A DNA stretch of 64,000 bases, taken from positions 1 to 64,000 of the forward strand of contig DATHMF010000093.1 in NCBI GenBank assembly GCA_035487355.1, given 5' to 3'. The translations under genes and the position numbers were made by a program. This DNA comes from Terriglobales bacterium. GTDB lineage: Bacteria > Acidobacteriota > Terriglobia > Terriglobales > Acidobacteriaceae. The notes beneath the pieces were generated by a model. That model was not told where the DNA came from, ran no database searches, and saw only the letters and a list, made by a program, of their open reading frames with translations. Position 1 is the stretch's first letter; the number at the start of each line of letters is the position of its first letter. Positions 23,400-32,492 of this stretch are shown in pieces.

Positions 23400-24836
23400 A
23401 TGACCCGGCCTTGCTCGCGCAACAGCCTTGTGGTTTCCCTGTTCGTTTTCCTGGCAGTTACGCTTTCTGCTGCCCAGATGCAGGTGGCCAGCCTGCATTC
23501 CGATAACGGATTGGTGTGGCAGCGCACGTCGCCCACGGCACAGAAACCGGATGGCCCGGTGCTCTACCAGTTGCTGTTCAGCACCGCAGGCATACCGAAC
23601 CAGATTTCCAAGTTCGATACCAACCCGCGCCACCTGACCAACTCGCTGCTCAGCGACAACGGCAGCATTCGTGTGGGTACGGGCAATCTTTTCGCCATTG
23701 CCAGCAATGGCATCATCACCTTTGCCAGCGGCCAGACTTTTCCCGGCGGCGGTGCGGGTACGGTGACCAGCGTAGGTCTGGCAGCGCCGGTCTCGGATTT
23801 CATTGTCAGCGGATCGCCGGTCACCGGTACCGGCACACTGACCTTCAACTGGAACATAGCGCCAGCAACCGCCGACACCGCTAGCGCCATCGTCAAGCGG
23901 GACGCGAGCGGGAATTTCGGCGCAAACACAATCACGCTGGATGGCAACCTGGCGCTGCCTTCCACTGCTTCTGGCACTGTGGGCGTGCTCACCATCGGAG
24001 GTGCACCGTTCCTGCACAGCTTCGGGTCTCCGGCTAACACCTTCGTGGGCCTGGCGGCCGGGAACTTAAGCCTAACGGGAGCCCTGAATACAGTAGTGGG
24101 CAACGGTGCACTTTCCCATGAGACGAGCGGCGACAGCAACACAGCTATCGGCGTGAACGCTCTCTACACCAACACGATTGGCGTTGGCAACACTTCCACA
24201 GGAGTGAGCGCTCTCAACTCCAACACTCAGGGCGGCTTCAACACCGCCATCGGAATGGCGGCCCTCTTCTCCAATACGGCCGGGAACTACAATGTCGCCA
24301 TCGGCCGCGATGCCGGATACACCGGGACTCCCGCCAATGCGAACACTACAGGCTCGCAAAACACGTTTGTCGGCTACAGCGCCGGCCCAGGGACATCCAC
24401 CCAACTGACGAATGCCACCGCGATCGGCTCGAATGCCAAGGTTTCATCCAGCAACTCGCTGGTGCTGGGAGATGGCACTGTCAACGTAGGCGTCGGAACG
24501 CCCACTCCTGGAGCGAAGCTTGATGTCTCGGGTACAGTCCGCGTCGGCAATGCCACGACCACAGGCACAACCATCGGCGCTATTCAAGCTGGGACGGCGA
24601 CGCTTGGGACGAGCCTCACCCAGGAAGCGCAATTCACGGTAACGTTCCCTTCGACTTTTGCCAGTGTTCCCCACGTCATCGTCACGGCGCGCGCTGCAGA
24701 TGCCACCGTCGCCGACGTTTTTGCAGTTTCAACGCGGAGCATCTCGACCACTCAATTTGTGATCAACATCATACGGCTAGACATGAACGCAGGCTGGGGA
24801 CAAAACCTGCAGCTCGATTGGTTCGCGTGGCAGTAA
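23400..24836 (+). CDS. Secreted YadA-head-like protein with C-terminal H-type lectin-like domain
   Basis: A 478-residue exported protein (signal peptide to about residue 25, LSAA-Q). Residues 120-150 carry a phage-tail-fibre-like segment (TVTSVGLAAPVSDFIVSGSP). Residues 210-335 hold imperfect repeats of about 20-24 residues around NTAIG..AL..NT, as in YadA head domains, which form left-handed beta rolls in trimers. The last 70 residues (QFTVTFPSTFASVPHVIVTA ... LDWFAWQ) resemble the H-type lectin fold, as far as I can judge. There is no YadA membrane anchor, so it is probably secreted or attached by another route. AAGGAG nine bases before the ATG decides the start. Confidence 0.72.
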   Translation: MTRPCSRNSLVVSLFVFLAVTLSAAQMQVASLHSDNGLVWQRTSPTAQKPDGPVLYQLLFSTAGIPNQISKFDTNPRHLTNSLLSDNGSIRVGTGNLFAIASNGIITFASGQTFPGGGAGTVTSVGLAAPVSDFIVSGSPVTGTGTLTFNWNIAPATADTASAIVKRDASGNFGANTITLDGNLALPSTASGTVGVLTIGGAPFLHSFGSPANTFVGLAAGNLSLTGALNTVVGNGALSHETSGDSNTAIGVNALYTNTIGVGNTSTGVSALNSNTQGGFNTAIGMAALFSNTAGNYNVAIGRDAGYTGTPANANTTGSQNTFVGYSAGPGTSTQLTNATAIGSNAKVSSSNSLVLGDGTVNVGVGTPTPGAKLDVSGTVRVGNATTTGTTIGAIQAGTATLGTSLTQEAQFTVTFPSTFASVPHVIVTARAADATVADVFAVSTRSISTTQFVINIIRLDMNAGWGQNLQLDWFAWQ

Positions 24837-25437
24837 ATATAAAAGCCCCGGCATTGCTGCCGGGGCCGTGATTCACGATGAGCGGCGTGATTTTTTTGGA
24901 ACCACGCCGGCCTATCTCCCCGTGAAATCTGGCCTCTTGGAGCGCAGGGGAACTCTTCGTTCCCGTGGCTACCCCAGGAAACCAAGCTTGGGTGTACTGA
25001 AGTTCGCGAGGTTCGGGAAAATTGAATTAATCGAACCAGAGTGCCAGCGTGGTGGCACGAGCCGCCGAGCGTCTACCTGCGCCAGAACAGCCGCCGATCT
25101 CCCAATAAAAAACAACGCAGTGAATGCTGCGGCTGAACTCCATGGTCCCACAGTCGGCTCCGATTACCATTCTGTGATGTGGGCCGGGGGAAGCCAGAGC
25201 TTACGCTCATCACATCTTTAAAAACAGATACTAGTGTTGAAGAACAGATGCTAATGGAGTCTTCCTATCTGGCAAACATTACGTTGGTTTTCGTCCGCTG
25301 AGAATTAGGACGATGACTCAGTGGCCAGTGAGGTCCAGACACGTTATGCGCCGATGGGCCCGGTGCCCGGGCGGACTGCTCGTAGTGATATCTTGAGTTT
25401 CAGCCTGCTTTGTAGATTTGCCGCAAGGAATGCAGAT
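24837..25437. other. Gene-free region
   Basis: Apart from the hairpin at 24845-24866 I find nothing I can support. Open frames on both strands have unconvincing composition and no ribosome sites. A promoter for the DUF3291-like gene should lie in the last hundred bases. Confidence 0.5.
24842..24868 (+). terminator. Hairpin after the lectin-like gene
   Basis: GCCCCGGCA, loop TTGC, TGCCGGGGC (24845-24866) lies eight bases after the stop. It is a strong stem but has no T tract, so it may be a processing or weak termination site. Confidence 0.6.
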
Positions 25438-25866
25438 ATGCCTTTTGTCTCGATTACGCGTCTTCGTATACGATCATGGCGGTTTCTGCCCATATTCTTC
25501 ATACAAGTCTTGCGAACGGCGCGACAGGCCAAGTCTGCTGAAGGCAGCCTCGCTGTCTCGATGCTCCGCGAAGCCAAGAACACCTTTTGGACGCGGACGG
25601 TGTGGAGCTCCGAGCAGGCCATGAAAGCGTATATGCTGTCCGGCGTTCACGGCAGAGTCATGCGCCGATTGATGAAATGGTGCGACGAGGCCGCCGTTAT
25701 CCATTGGACCCAGGAATCGGCACAGCCACCCACCTGGGAGGAAGCGTATCAAAAGCTTCTGGAAACAGGGCGGCCATCCAAGGTCAATCATCCTACTGAA
25801 GCCCATCGCCTGCACCAGATTCCGTCGCCCAAGGTTCGGGCAAAATCGGAACTGCTGTTTAAGTAG
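25438..25866 (+). CDS. DUF3291-like / spheroidene-monooxygenase-type protein
   Basis: A 142-residue soluble protein starting MPFVSITRLRIRSWRFLP at the ATG at 25438, where AGGA lies eight bases upstream; longer in-frame starts were rejected because they carry no homologous-looking sequence. Features such as AKNTFWTRTVWSSEQAMKAYMLSGVH, ...AAVIHWTQ and GRPSKVNHPTEAH are those of a dimeric ferredoxin-like-barrel family related to antibiotic-biosynthesis monooxygenases and often annotated DUF3291. The reaction is unknown. Confidence 0.78.
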   Translation: MPFVSITRLRIRSWRFLPIFFIQVLRTARQAKSAEGSLAVSMLREAKNTFWTRTVWSSEQAMKAYMLSGVHGRVMRRLMKWCDEAAVIHWTQESAQPPTWEEAYQKLLETGRPSKVNHPTEAHRLHQIPSPKVRAKSELLFK

Positions 25867-26115
25867 CATTTTCCCTAACGCTGCGGAAAAACGTTTTTCT
25901 GGGCGCTTTGCTGCGCGCATGCCTGCGGCAGCAAGGAAGTGTTATTTCCCAACGACTTATGGCACAGTTAATCCGCAACCTCTAAATCCGTGCCCTGACA
26001 CAACCTTGAATTATGAAACTAGTCTTTGCCAACAAATCTTTACATTGCCTGGCCGTCAACTCTGATGGAACATTACGCATCTAATCTTGGTAAAATTCCT
26101 TTAGGTACAATCTGC

Positions 26116-26970
26116 ATGACTTACACGGCTTCATGGTGCTTTCGGAGTTTTGTCTTGGCGGCAATGGCTGCCCTGCTGTTCATCGTCGTCCCGGCGTTTG
26201 CCGATGAGGGTGAGGGTCCGCTGAAGCCGGCTGAGCCCACGGGCATAACTCCCGACGAAATCATCAAGAAGTTCGCGACGAAAGAAAAAGTGTTCAAACA
26301 GGCGCGCGACAACTATACCTACCGGCAATCGGTCACAGTCGAGACGCTGGATGGCGATACCGTGGATGGCGACTATCGGATCGTGACCGACATCCTGTTC
26401 GACGACAAGGGCCGGCGTATCGAAAATGTTGTCTTTGCGCCCCAGCCGACCTTAACCCGCATCGGAATGACCCGCGAAGATACGGATGACATTCAGAACC
26501 GCCTGCCTTTCGTGCTCACCAGCGACGAACTTCCGGAATACAGCATTCTGTATGTCGGCCAGCAGAAGGAAGATGATCTCGACACTTACGTTTTCGACGT
26601 CGCCCCCAAGCAGATGGAGAAGAACAAACGTTATTTCCAGGGGCGGATCTGGGTGGATAATCGCGACTTCCAGATCGTGAAGACTTACGGCAAGAACGTT
26701 CCCGATATCCACAAAGGCCAGGAAAATTTATTCCCCAAGTTCACCACCTACCGCGAGCAGATAGACGGCCAGTATTGGTTCCCGACCTACACCTACACGG
26801 ATGACACCCTTCACTTCAAGAACCAGGATGTACACATCCGCCAGATCGTGAAGTACACCAACTACAAGCGCTTCGGATCGAAGAGCAAGATCATCTACGA
26901 GGGCCAGGAGCTGCCGCCGGGCGAGAAGCAAAATCCACCGCAACAGACTCCACCGCCAAGCACGAAGTAA
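26116..26970 (+). CDS. Exported outer-membrane lipoprotein-sorting-like protein
   Basis: A 284-residue protein with signal peptide (MTYTASWCFRSFVLAAMAAL to FADEG). The mature part has the beta-rich layout of the LolA/LolB-like fold: FKQARDNYTYRQSVTVETLD, YRIVTDILFDDKGRR, RYFQGRIWVDNRDFQIVKTYG and YWFPTYTYTDD are typical strands. It ends in a Pro/Gln-rich tail. It is common in acidobacteria; lipoprotein transport is only a structural suggestion. The ATG at 26116 was chosen because it opens onto the signal peptide; the longer frame from 26026 does not. It faces the ccm operon tail-to-tail. Confidence 0.75.
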   Translation: MTYTASWCFRSFVLAAMAALLFIVVPAFADEGEGPLKPAEPTGITPDEIIKKFATKEKVFKQARDNYTYRQSVTVETLDGDTVDGDYRIVTDILFDDKGRRIENVVFAPQPTLTRIGMTREDTDDIQNRLPFVLTSDELPEYSILYVGQQKEDDLDTYVFDVAPKQMEKNKRYFQGRIWVDNRDFQIVKTYGKNVPDIHKGQENLFPKFTTYREQIDGQYWFPTYTYTDDTLHFKNQDVHIRQIVKYTNYKRFGSKSKIIYEGQELPPGEKQNPPQQTPPPSTK

Positions 26971-26985
26971 GAAGTGGAATTTTTG

Positions 26986-27011
26986 TAGAGACGCAGCATG
27001 CTGCGTCTCTA
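26986..27011. repeat. 26-bp perfect palindrome between convergent genes
   Basis: A perfect palindrome (centre GCAGCATGCTGC) lies 15 bases after the stop of the plus-strand gene, and its right end includes the stop codon of ccmD on the minus strand. A close relative stands at 57361-57388, also between convergent genes. It probably ends transcription in both directions. Confidence 0.85.
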
Positions 27012-27143
27012 TTTCTTCTCCGATTTCTCCAGTTTGCTCAGCTCGCGCTTGAGGCGCACGTGTTTCACCGCCAGGAACGAGAGATAGGCGATGTGGATCA
27101 CCCAGGTCACAGCATAAGCAAGATAAAGATGGCGTAACATCAT
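27009..27143 (-). CDS. ccmD: CcmD-like short heme-exporter protein
   Basis: A 44-residue protein: one membrane helix (HLYLAYAVTWVIHIAYLSFLA) followed by a basic, coiled-coil-like tail ending KLEKSEKK. Size, topology and place directly after ccmC match CcmD, which helps release holo-CcmE from the CcmABC heme exporter. Its ATG overlaps the ccmC stop (ATGA), and GTAGGAGGTG four bases upstream is a strong ribosome site inside ccmC. It is easy to miss because of its size. Confidence 0.88.
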   Translation of the reverse strand: MMLRHLYLAYAVTWVIHIAYLSFLAVKHVRLKRELSKLEKSEKK

Positions 27144-27829
27144 CGCGCACCTCCTACGGCGGCGAGCGCGTGCAATTCTTCCACGCGCTGTTGTTGGCGC
27201 TCCAGCAGGTAACGCACCCAGACCAGCAGAGCGCCGAAAGCAGAAAAAGCAATAAGGTTGATGAAGAAAGCGTGCAGCATGGCGGGATCAAGCCCGCTGC
27301 CCGGCCCCCCGGCCAACACCGGCTGCGGGTGCTGCGTGCGGAACCAGCGGATGGACATATACACAAACCCGGTATCCACCGATCCGAAGATGGCGAGCAC
27401 CGCCGCGAGCACCGGCATAGAGCCGGCGTGCGAGAAGCGGCGCAGCAGCAGATAACTCACATAGATCAACCAGAGCAGCAGCGTGCTGGTGAGGCGAACA
27501 TCCTCCCAAGTCCACCAAATGCCCCACACCGGACGCGCCCACAGCGGCCCGGTGATCAGCACGATGGTGCAGAACACCACCCCCACCTGCGCCGAGGCCA
27601 AAGCCAGGGCGTCCATACGCGGGCTGCGGGTCTTCAAGTAAATCAGCGACGCCGCCAGGTTCACAAAGAAGCACGCAAAAGCCGCAAAGGCAGAAGGCAC
27701 GTGATAGTAAAAAATTCTCTGGATGTTGCCCATGGTCGCCTCCGTAGGGGCTACGAACATGGCCTGATGGAATCCCCAGATGAGCAACCCAAGGGTAAGA
27801 AGAGAAAAAAGAATAAGAGCTGGTTTCAT
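27140..27829 (-). CDS. ccmC: Cytochrome c maturation heme-handling protein CcmC
   Basis: A 229-residue inner-membrane protein with six membrane segments and the tryptophan-rich heme-handling motif WGIWWTWEDVRLTS (residues 102-115). Candidate axial histidines flank it: His43 in YYHVPSA and His186 in AMLHAFF. CcmC presents heme to CcmE on the periplasmic side. The ATG at 27829 (MKPALILF) was chosen rather than a TTG six bases upstream. It lies in the gene order ccmE-ccmA-ccmB-ccmC-ccmD. Confidence 0.95.
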   Translation of the reverse strand: MKPALILFSLLTLGLLIWGFHQAMFVAPTEATMGNIQRIFYYHVPSAFAAFACFFVNLAASLIYLKTRSPRMDALALASAQVGVVFCTIVLITGPLWARPVWGIWWTWEDVRLTSTLLLWLIYVSYLLLRRFSHAGSMPVLAAVLAIFGSVDTGFVYMSIRWFRTQHPQPVLAGGPGSGLDPAMLHAFFINLIAFSAFGALLVWVRYLLERQQQRVEELHALAAVGGAR

Positions 27830-27928
27830 AAACAAATATTCAGGACGTACAGGAAGTCAGATTGGACTCAACCTACAGCAAAACCAGAAGAGGTGCGAAT
27901 TCTAACGTTTTAATGAACGCAATGCAAC

Positions 27929-28606
27929 TTACTCGGCGTGCAGCACGGTTTCAAACAGTAAAAGCGAAACCGTGGTGAAAACTATATCGTAAACCGCCAG
28001 AAACTTGAGTGGCAGGCTGGGAGAACCTTCCCCGGTAAAAATTGCGGTGGTTGCGCCCACCATGGCCAGCAGCGCGGGCACGGAGACGGGAAACAGCAGC
28101 AGCGGCAACATGAGTTCGCGGCTGCGCGTGCGCAACGACATAGCTGCAAAAAAAGTTCCGTTCACGATCAGCGCCCAGGTACCCAGCAAAAATACCAGGA
28201 TCAGCAGGGGCGTATCTCCCAGGGCGCGCAGATTGAAGAACACCACAAACAGCGGCGCCACGACGGCTTCCAGCAGGCAAACAAAAATAAAGTTGCCGAT
28301 GGTCTTTCCCAGAAAGAGCGCATTGGCTGGGGCGGGCGAACAGCGGAATGCGTCGAGCACCTGATTGCGCAGCTCACGCAGCCAGCTCTGATTGAGCGCC
28401 ATGGTAGAGGCAAACAGAAACGCCATCCAGATCAGCCCGCCGGTAATGCGGCGCGCCTCTTCGGCAGTGAAATCAAAGGTGAAGCTAAAGACCACCACCA
28501 CCAGCAAGGAAAAAAATAACATGCCGTTGGTGGCGTCTTTGGAGCGCCACTCCAGGCGCAGGTCCTTGGCCAGGGTCGCTCGGGTGATATCGAACAACTG
28601 GCTCAT
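27929..28606 (-). CDS. ccmB: Heme exporter membrane subunit CcmB
   Basis: A 225-residue membrane protein with six hydrophobic segments and the family segments LRLEWRSKDATNGMLFFSLL and the FRCSPAPANALFLGKT loop that touches the ATPase. It is the channel half of the CcmAB transporter. The ATG overlaps the ccmA stop by four bases. Between it and ccmC there is a 99-base gap, the only one of note in the operon. Confidence 0.95.
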   Translation of the reverse strand: MSQLFDITRATLAKDLRLEWRSKDATNGMLFFSLLVVVVFSFTFDFTAEEARRITGGLIWMAFLFASTMALNQSWLRELRNQVLDAFRCSPAPANALFLGKTIGNFIFVCLLEAVVAPLFVVFFNLRALGDTPLLILVFLLGTWALIVNGTFFAAMSLRTRSRELMLPLLLFPVSVPALLAMVGATTAIFTGEGSPSLPLKFLAVYDIVFTTVSLLLFETVLHAE

Positions 28607-29289
28607 GACGCGGCCCCCTCATTTCGCGAAGCCCCGCCCGAGCTGCCATGTTTTGCCGCCGCTGTTCCTGCTTCGCTGCGCAGCAGTTGGCCCTGGGAAA
28701 ACAACAGAGAGTAATCAGCTACCCCCTCGACGTGAGTCACCTGGTGCGTGACCACCAGAATGGTCTTGCCCTCGTCACGCAGTTTTTTTATCAGCGCCGC
28801 AATGTCGCGCGCCGAAGCCACGTCCAGGTTGGAAAAAGGTTCATCGAGAAGAAGGATTTCCGGGCCGTGCATCAGGGTGCGGGCCAGCGAGAGGCGCTGC
28901 CGCATCCCCTGGGAGTAATCACCGGCGTGGCGCTCCAGGTCAGGATCGAGTCCCACAGCCCGAATCGCCGCTACCATTTTCTGCTCTTCTTTGATGCCGT
29001 AGAGCGCGGCGAAGTAGCGCAGGTTTTCCATTGCCGAAAGCTCGTCATAGAGCATGCTGGCGTGCGCGACGTAGCCGATTCTCTGCCTCAGCGTTTCGGG
29101 CGGACCATCGAAGACCACTTTGCCGGAGGTCGGGCGCGCCAGGCCGGCGATCACCCGCAGTAGCGTGGATTTTCCTGCGCCATTTTCTCCGAAGATGGCA
29201 TAACAGCGGCCACTGGAAAACTCTGCGGTAACCGAGCGCAAGGCGGCGAAGCGTCCGAAAAGTTTGGTTACCTGCTGGAGCTGGATCAT
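28603..29289 (-). CDS. ccmA: Heme exporter ATP-binding subunit CcmA
   Basis: A 228-residue ABC ATPase. Walker A is GENGAGKST, the signature is YSQGMRQRLSLAR, and Walker B is ILLLDEPFSNLD. The frame is open upstream to 29547, but MIQLQQVTKLFGRF from the ATG at 29289 matches the family start. It energises release of holo-CcmE from CcmCD. Cytoplasmic, associated with CcmB. Confidence 0.95.
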   Translation of the reverse strand: MIQLQQVTKLFGRFAALRSVTAEFSSGRCYAIFGENGAGKSTLLRVIAGLARPTSGKVVFDGPPETLRQRIGYVAHASMLYDELSAMENLRYFAALYGIKEEQKMVAAIRAVGLDPDLERHAGDYSQGMRQRLSLARTLMHGPEILLLDEPFSNLDVASARDIAALIKKLRDEGKTILVVTHQVTHVEGVADYSLLFSQGQLLRSEAGTAAAKHGSSGGASRNEGAAS

Positions 29290-29341
29290 GGGGAGAACAT
29301 CATACTGGATTGGAGTGATTCGAACCGGTTGAACAGACAGC

Positions 29342-29788
29342 TTACATCTTTTGCGTGTTCCCTGTGGGATTCTGCCCATTTTGCGCGGGCGCGTACTTGG
29401 AGGCACACTTGGCTTGCAGGCCGGTGGCATGAAATACGCCGTCGCGTCCGAACTGGCCTTCGGCCAGTGCCTGCGCGCCGTCTTTGAATGTATCCGGGGG
29501 CGCTTCGGTTCCCTGATAAACCACCGGCAGAGTTTTATCCTGCTCAACTAGCTTGAACTCGATCCGCATGCCCTGGCGCTTGATGGATCCGGTGGCAACA
29601 TTACCCGCTACACGCAGCCGCATTTTATAAATCGCATCACTCTGGCTGGCTTGGGTTTGTAACTCGGAAATAGTTTTGTAATAGCTTTTGCTCTCCTGCA
29701 CACCGGTGTAGGCGAGGTACGCCAGCGCGAGCACAATGATGACGATCGCGGAGCCGAACTTCAGGTACTTGGAATACTGTGCAGACAT
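29342..29788 (-). CDS. ccmE: Cytochrome c maturation heme chaperone CcmE, Cys-type
   Basis: A 148-residue periplasmic heme chaperone anchored by an N-terminal helix (FGSAIVIIVLALAYLAYTGV). The OB-fold strands RLRVAGNVATGSIKRQGMRIEF and LPVVYQGTEAPPDTFKDG are clear. The heme-binding position, H-x-x-x-Y in E. coli, is C-A-S-K-Y here (Cys128, Tyr132). Cys-type CcmE is known from some archaea and Desulfovibrio. It is the first gene of the ccmEABCD unit; ccmF, ccmG and ccmH are not in the window. Confidence 0.93.
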   Translation of the reverse strand: MSAQYSKYLKFGSAIVIIVLALAYLAYTGVQESKSYYKTISELQTQASQSDAIYKMRLRVAGNVATGSIKRQGMRIEFKLVEQDKTLPVVYQGTEAPPDTFKDGAQALAEGQFGRDGVFHATGLQAKCASKYAPAQNGQNPTGNTQKM

Positions 29789-29915
29789 TCGCCTAAGACT
29801 CTACGCCTCCGCAGCAGAGAGGTCAATTGGGCATTCGACCTCTTGAACTTACCTAAGTCTCATAAGTCCCATTGTCCGGCCGGTGGGCCCACAAACACGC
29901 CCAGTTTCAACATCG

Positions 29916-31408
<1,493 letters not shown>

Positions 31409-31426
31409 AAATTCGCTCGCCTGAAA

Positions 31427-31981
31427 TCACATACGGCTCACGGCCTTTTGCGCAAGAACCTTCTCTGCGTCGGTATTCGCTGTGGCTCCTTTAAGACCAC
31501 TTACCGACAGATCCATTATTACCTTCGGCGTCAGTACATGCAGGTGACCATTGGGATCAACGTAAGCGTCCTTTCCCAGGCCTGTCACCGTGGTCAGGTT
31601 AGTCCCTTTATCTTGCCAGAGTTTTTTCTGCGCCTCCCACATGTTGCTTTCCGCGCCCATGCTGAGGGGACCAAGGTAAATGTAGACCATGGCCATCGAG
31701 GTAGAAGCTGTAGCTACGTATGCGCAGGCCTTCGCGCCCAGCGGCGTGGTCGTGTCTCCCTTTCCACGATCCAGCGGCTCGCCCAGCACCGCCTCTGCGT
31801 CGACTTTGGTGACCAAGGCACAGGCGTCGTAATCAGCAGGCCCTTGTTTATCGTTCAGCTGTTCGGTTTTGAATTGGTACTCGTAACCGGAATCGGAATT
31901 CTTACTGAAGTTGCAAGCCGCCAGCCCAAGCAGAATCATCAACATCAATATGGCAGTTTGATACTTAGTGTTGCGAGTCAT
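31427..31981 (-). CDS. Hypothetical lipoprotein
   Basis: A 184-residue protein with a lipobox LAAC ending at Cys23. The mature domain contains a segment ACALVTKVDAEAVLGEPLD and the cysteines at about 54 and 88, which could be a disulphide, in a layout seen in DUF3558-like lipoproteins. Function unknown; likely anchored to the inner or outer membrane. Confidence 0.75.
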   Translation of the reverse strand: MTRNTKYQTAILMLMILLGLAACNFSKNSDSGYEYQFKTEQLNDKQGPADYDACALVTKVDAEAVLGEPLDRGKGDTTTPLGAKACAYVATASTSMAMVYIYLGPLSMGAESNMWEAQKKLWQDKGTNLTTVTGLGKDAYVDPNGHLHVLTPKVIMDLSVSGLKGATANTDAEKVLAQKAVSRM

Positions 31982-32100
31982 GAGTTCGCCCTCCGAAAAT
32001 TTATATTGGATTGTGACTTCAGGGCCACTGCTGGGAAGGTGCAGTGGGATTCAGCAAAACCGATTATAGAAGGAATCTTGCAATTGCGGAGTGTGTGTTC

Positions 32101-32307
32101 TCAATCCCGCACACGGGTCAATGAGCGCCATTTGCCGTGCAGCCATATCACCACGCCCAGGGCAACAATTTCGGTAGGACCGCCGTTCGGGAGCGTGACC
32201 TCAGACCAGGAAGTGAAATTTTTTGTAATGACGTGGACGGCAAGCACCATCCCGCCCGCTGCAATGAGACTGCCTATGATTGCCTCGCTTCGTGGAGCAA
32301 TTCTCAT
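32101..32307 (-). CDS. Small hypothetical membrane protein
   Basis: A 68-residue protein with two hydrophobic segments (IIGSLIAAGGMVLAVHVIT and IVALGVVIWLHG). GGGAGG five bases before the ATG at 32307 is a good ribosome site and the main reason to accept it. Function unknown. Confidence 0.6.
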   Translation of the reverse strand: MRIAPRSEAIIGSLIAAGGMVLAVHVITKNFTSWSEVTLPNGGPTEIVALGVVIWLHGKWRSLTRVRD

Positions 32308-32492
32308 ACGCCCTCCCTGGATTTTGGGCGCAATGTATCACAAATTTCAGCGTGCAATAAAGTTAAGTGAGTGGATTGTTGACACTCTTGATTTCTGATT
32401 TGAATGCCATCCTTTCGTAGCGTTACATATATCTAGGGGCTCCGCGGTAACTGCTGCGCCCTCGCTCACCCTTGGGTATCTACTGAAAGCGA

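Noticed and set aside
24868-25221. Possible gene of 117 codons after the lectin-like gene
   Set aside because: Starts within a hairpin, no ribosome site, unlike codon use, no recognisable features.
27009-29788. Deletion of ccmF/ccmG/ccmH from the operon
   Set aside because: Absence beside ccmEABCD is normal in many phyla where ccmF and ccmH stand elsewhere; nothing here shows a scar.
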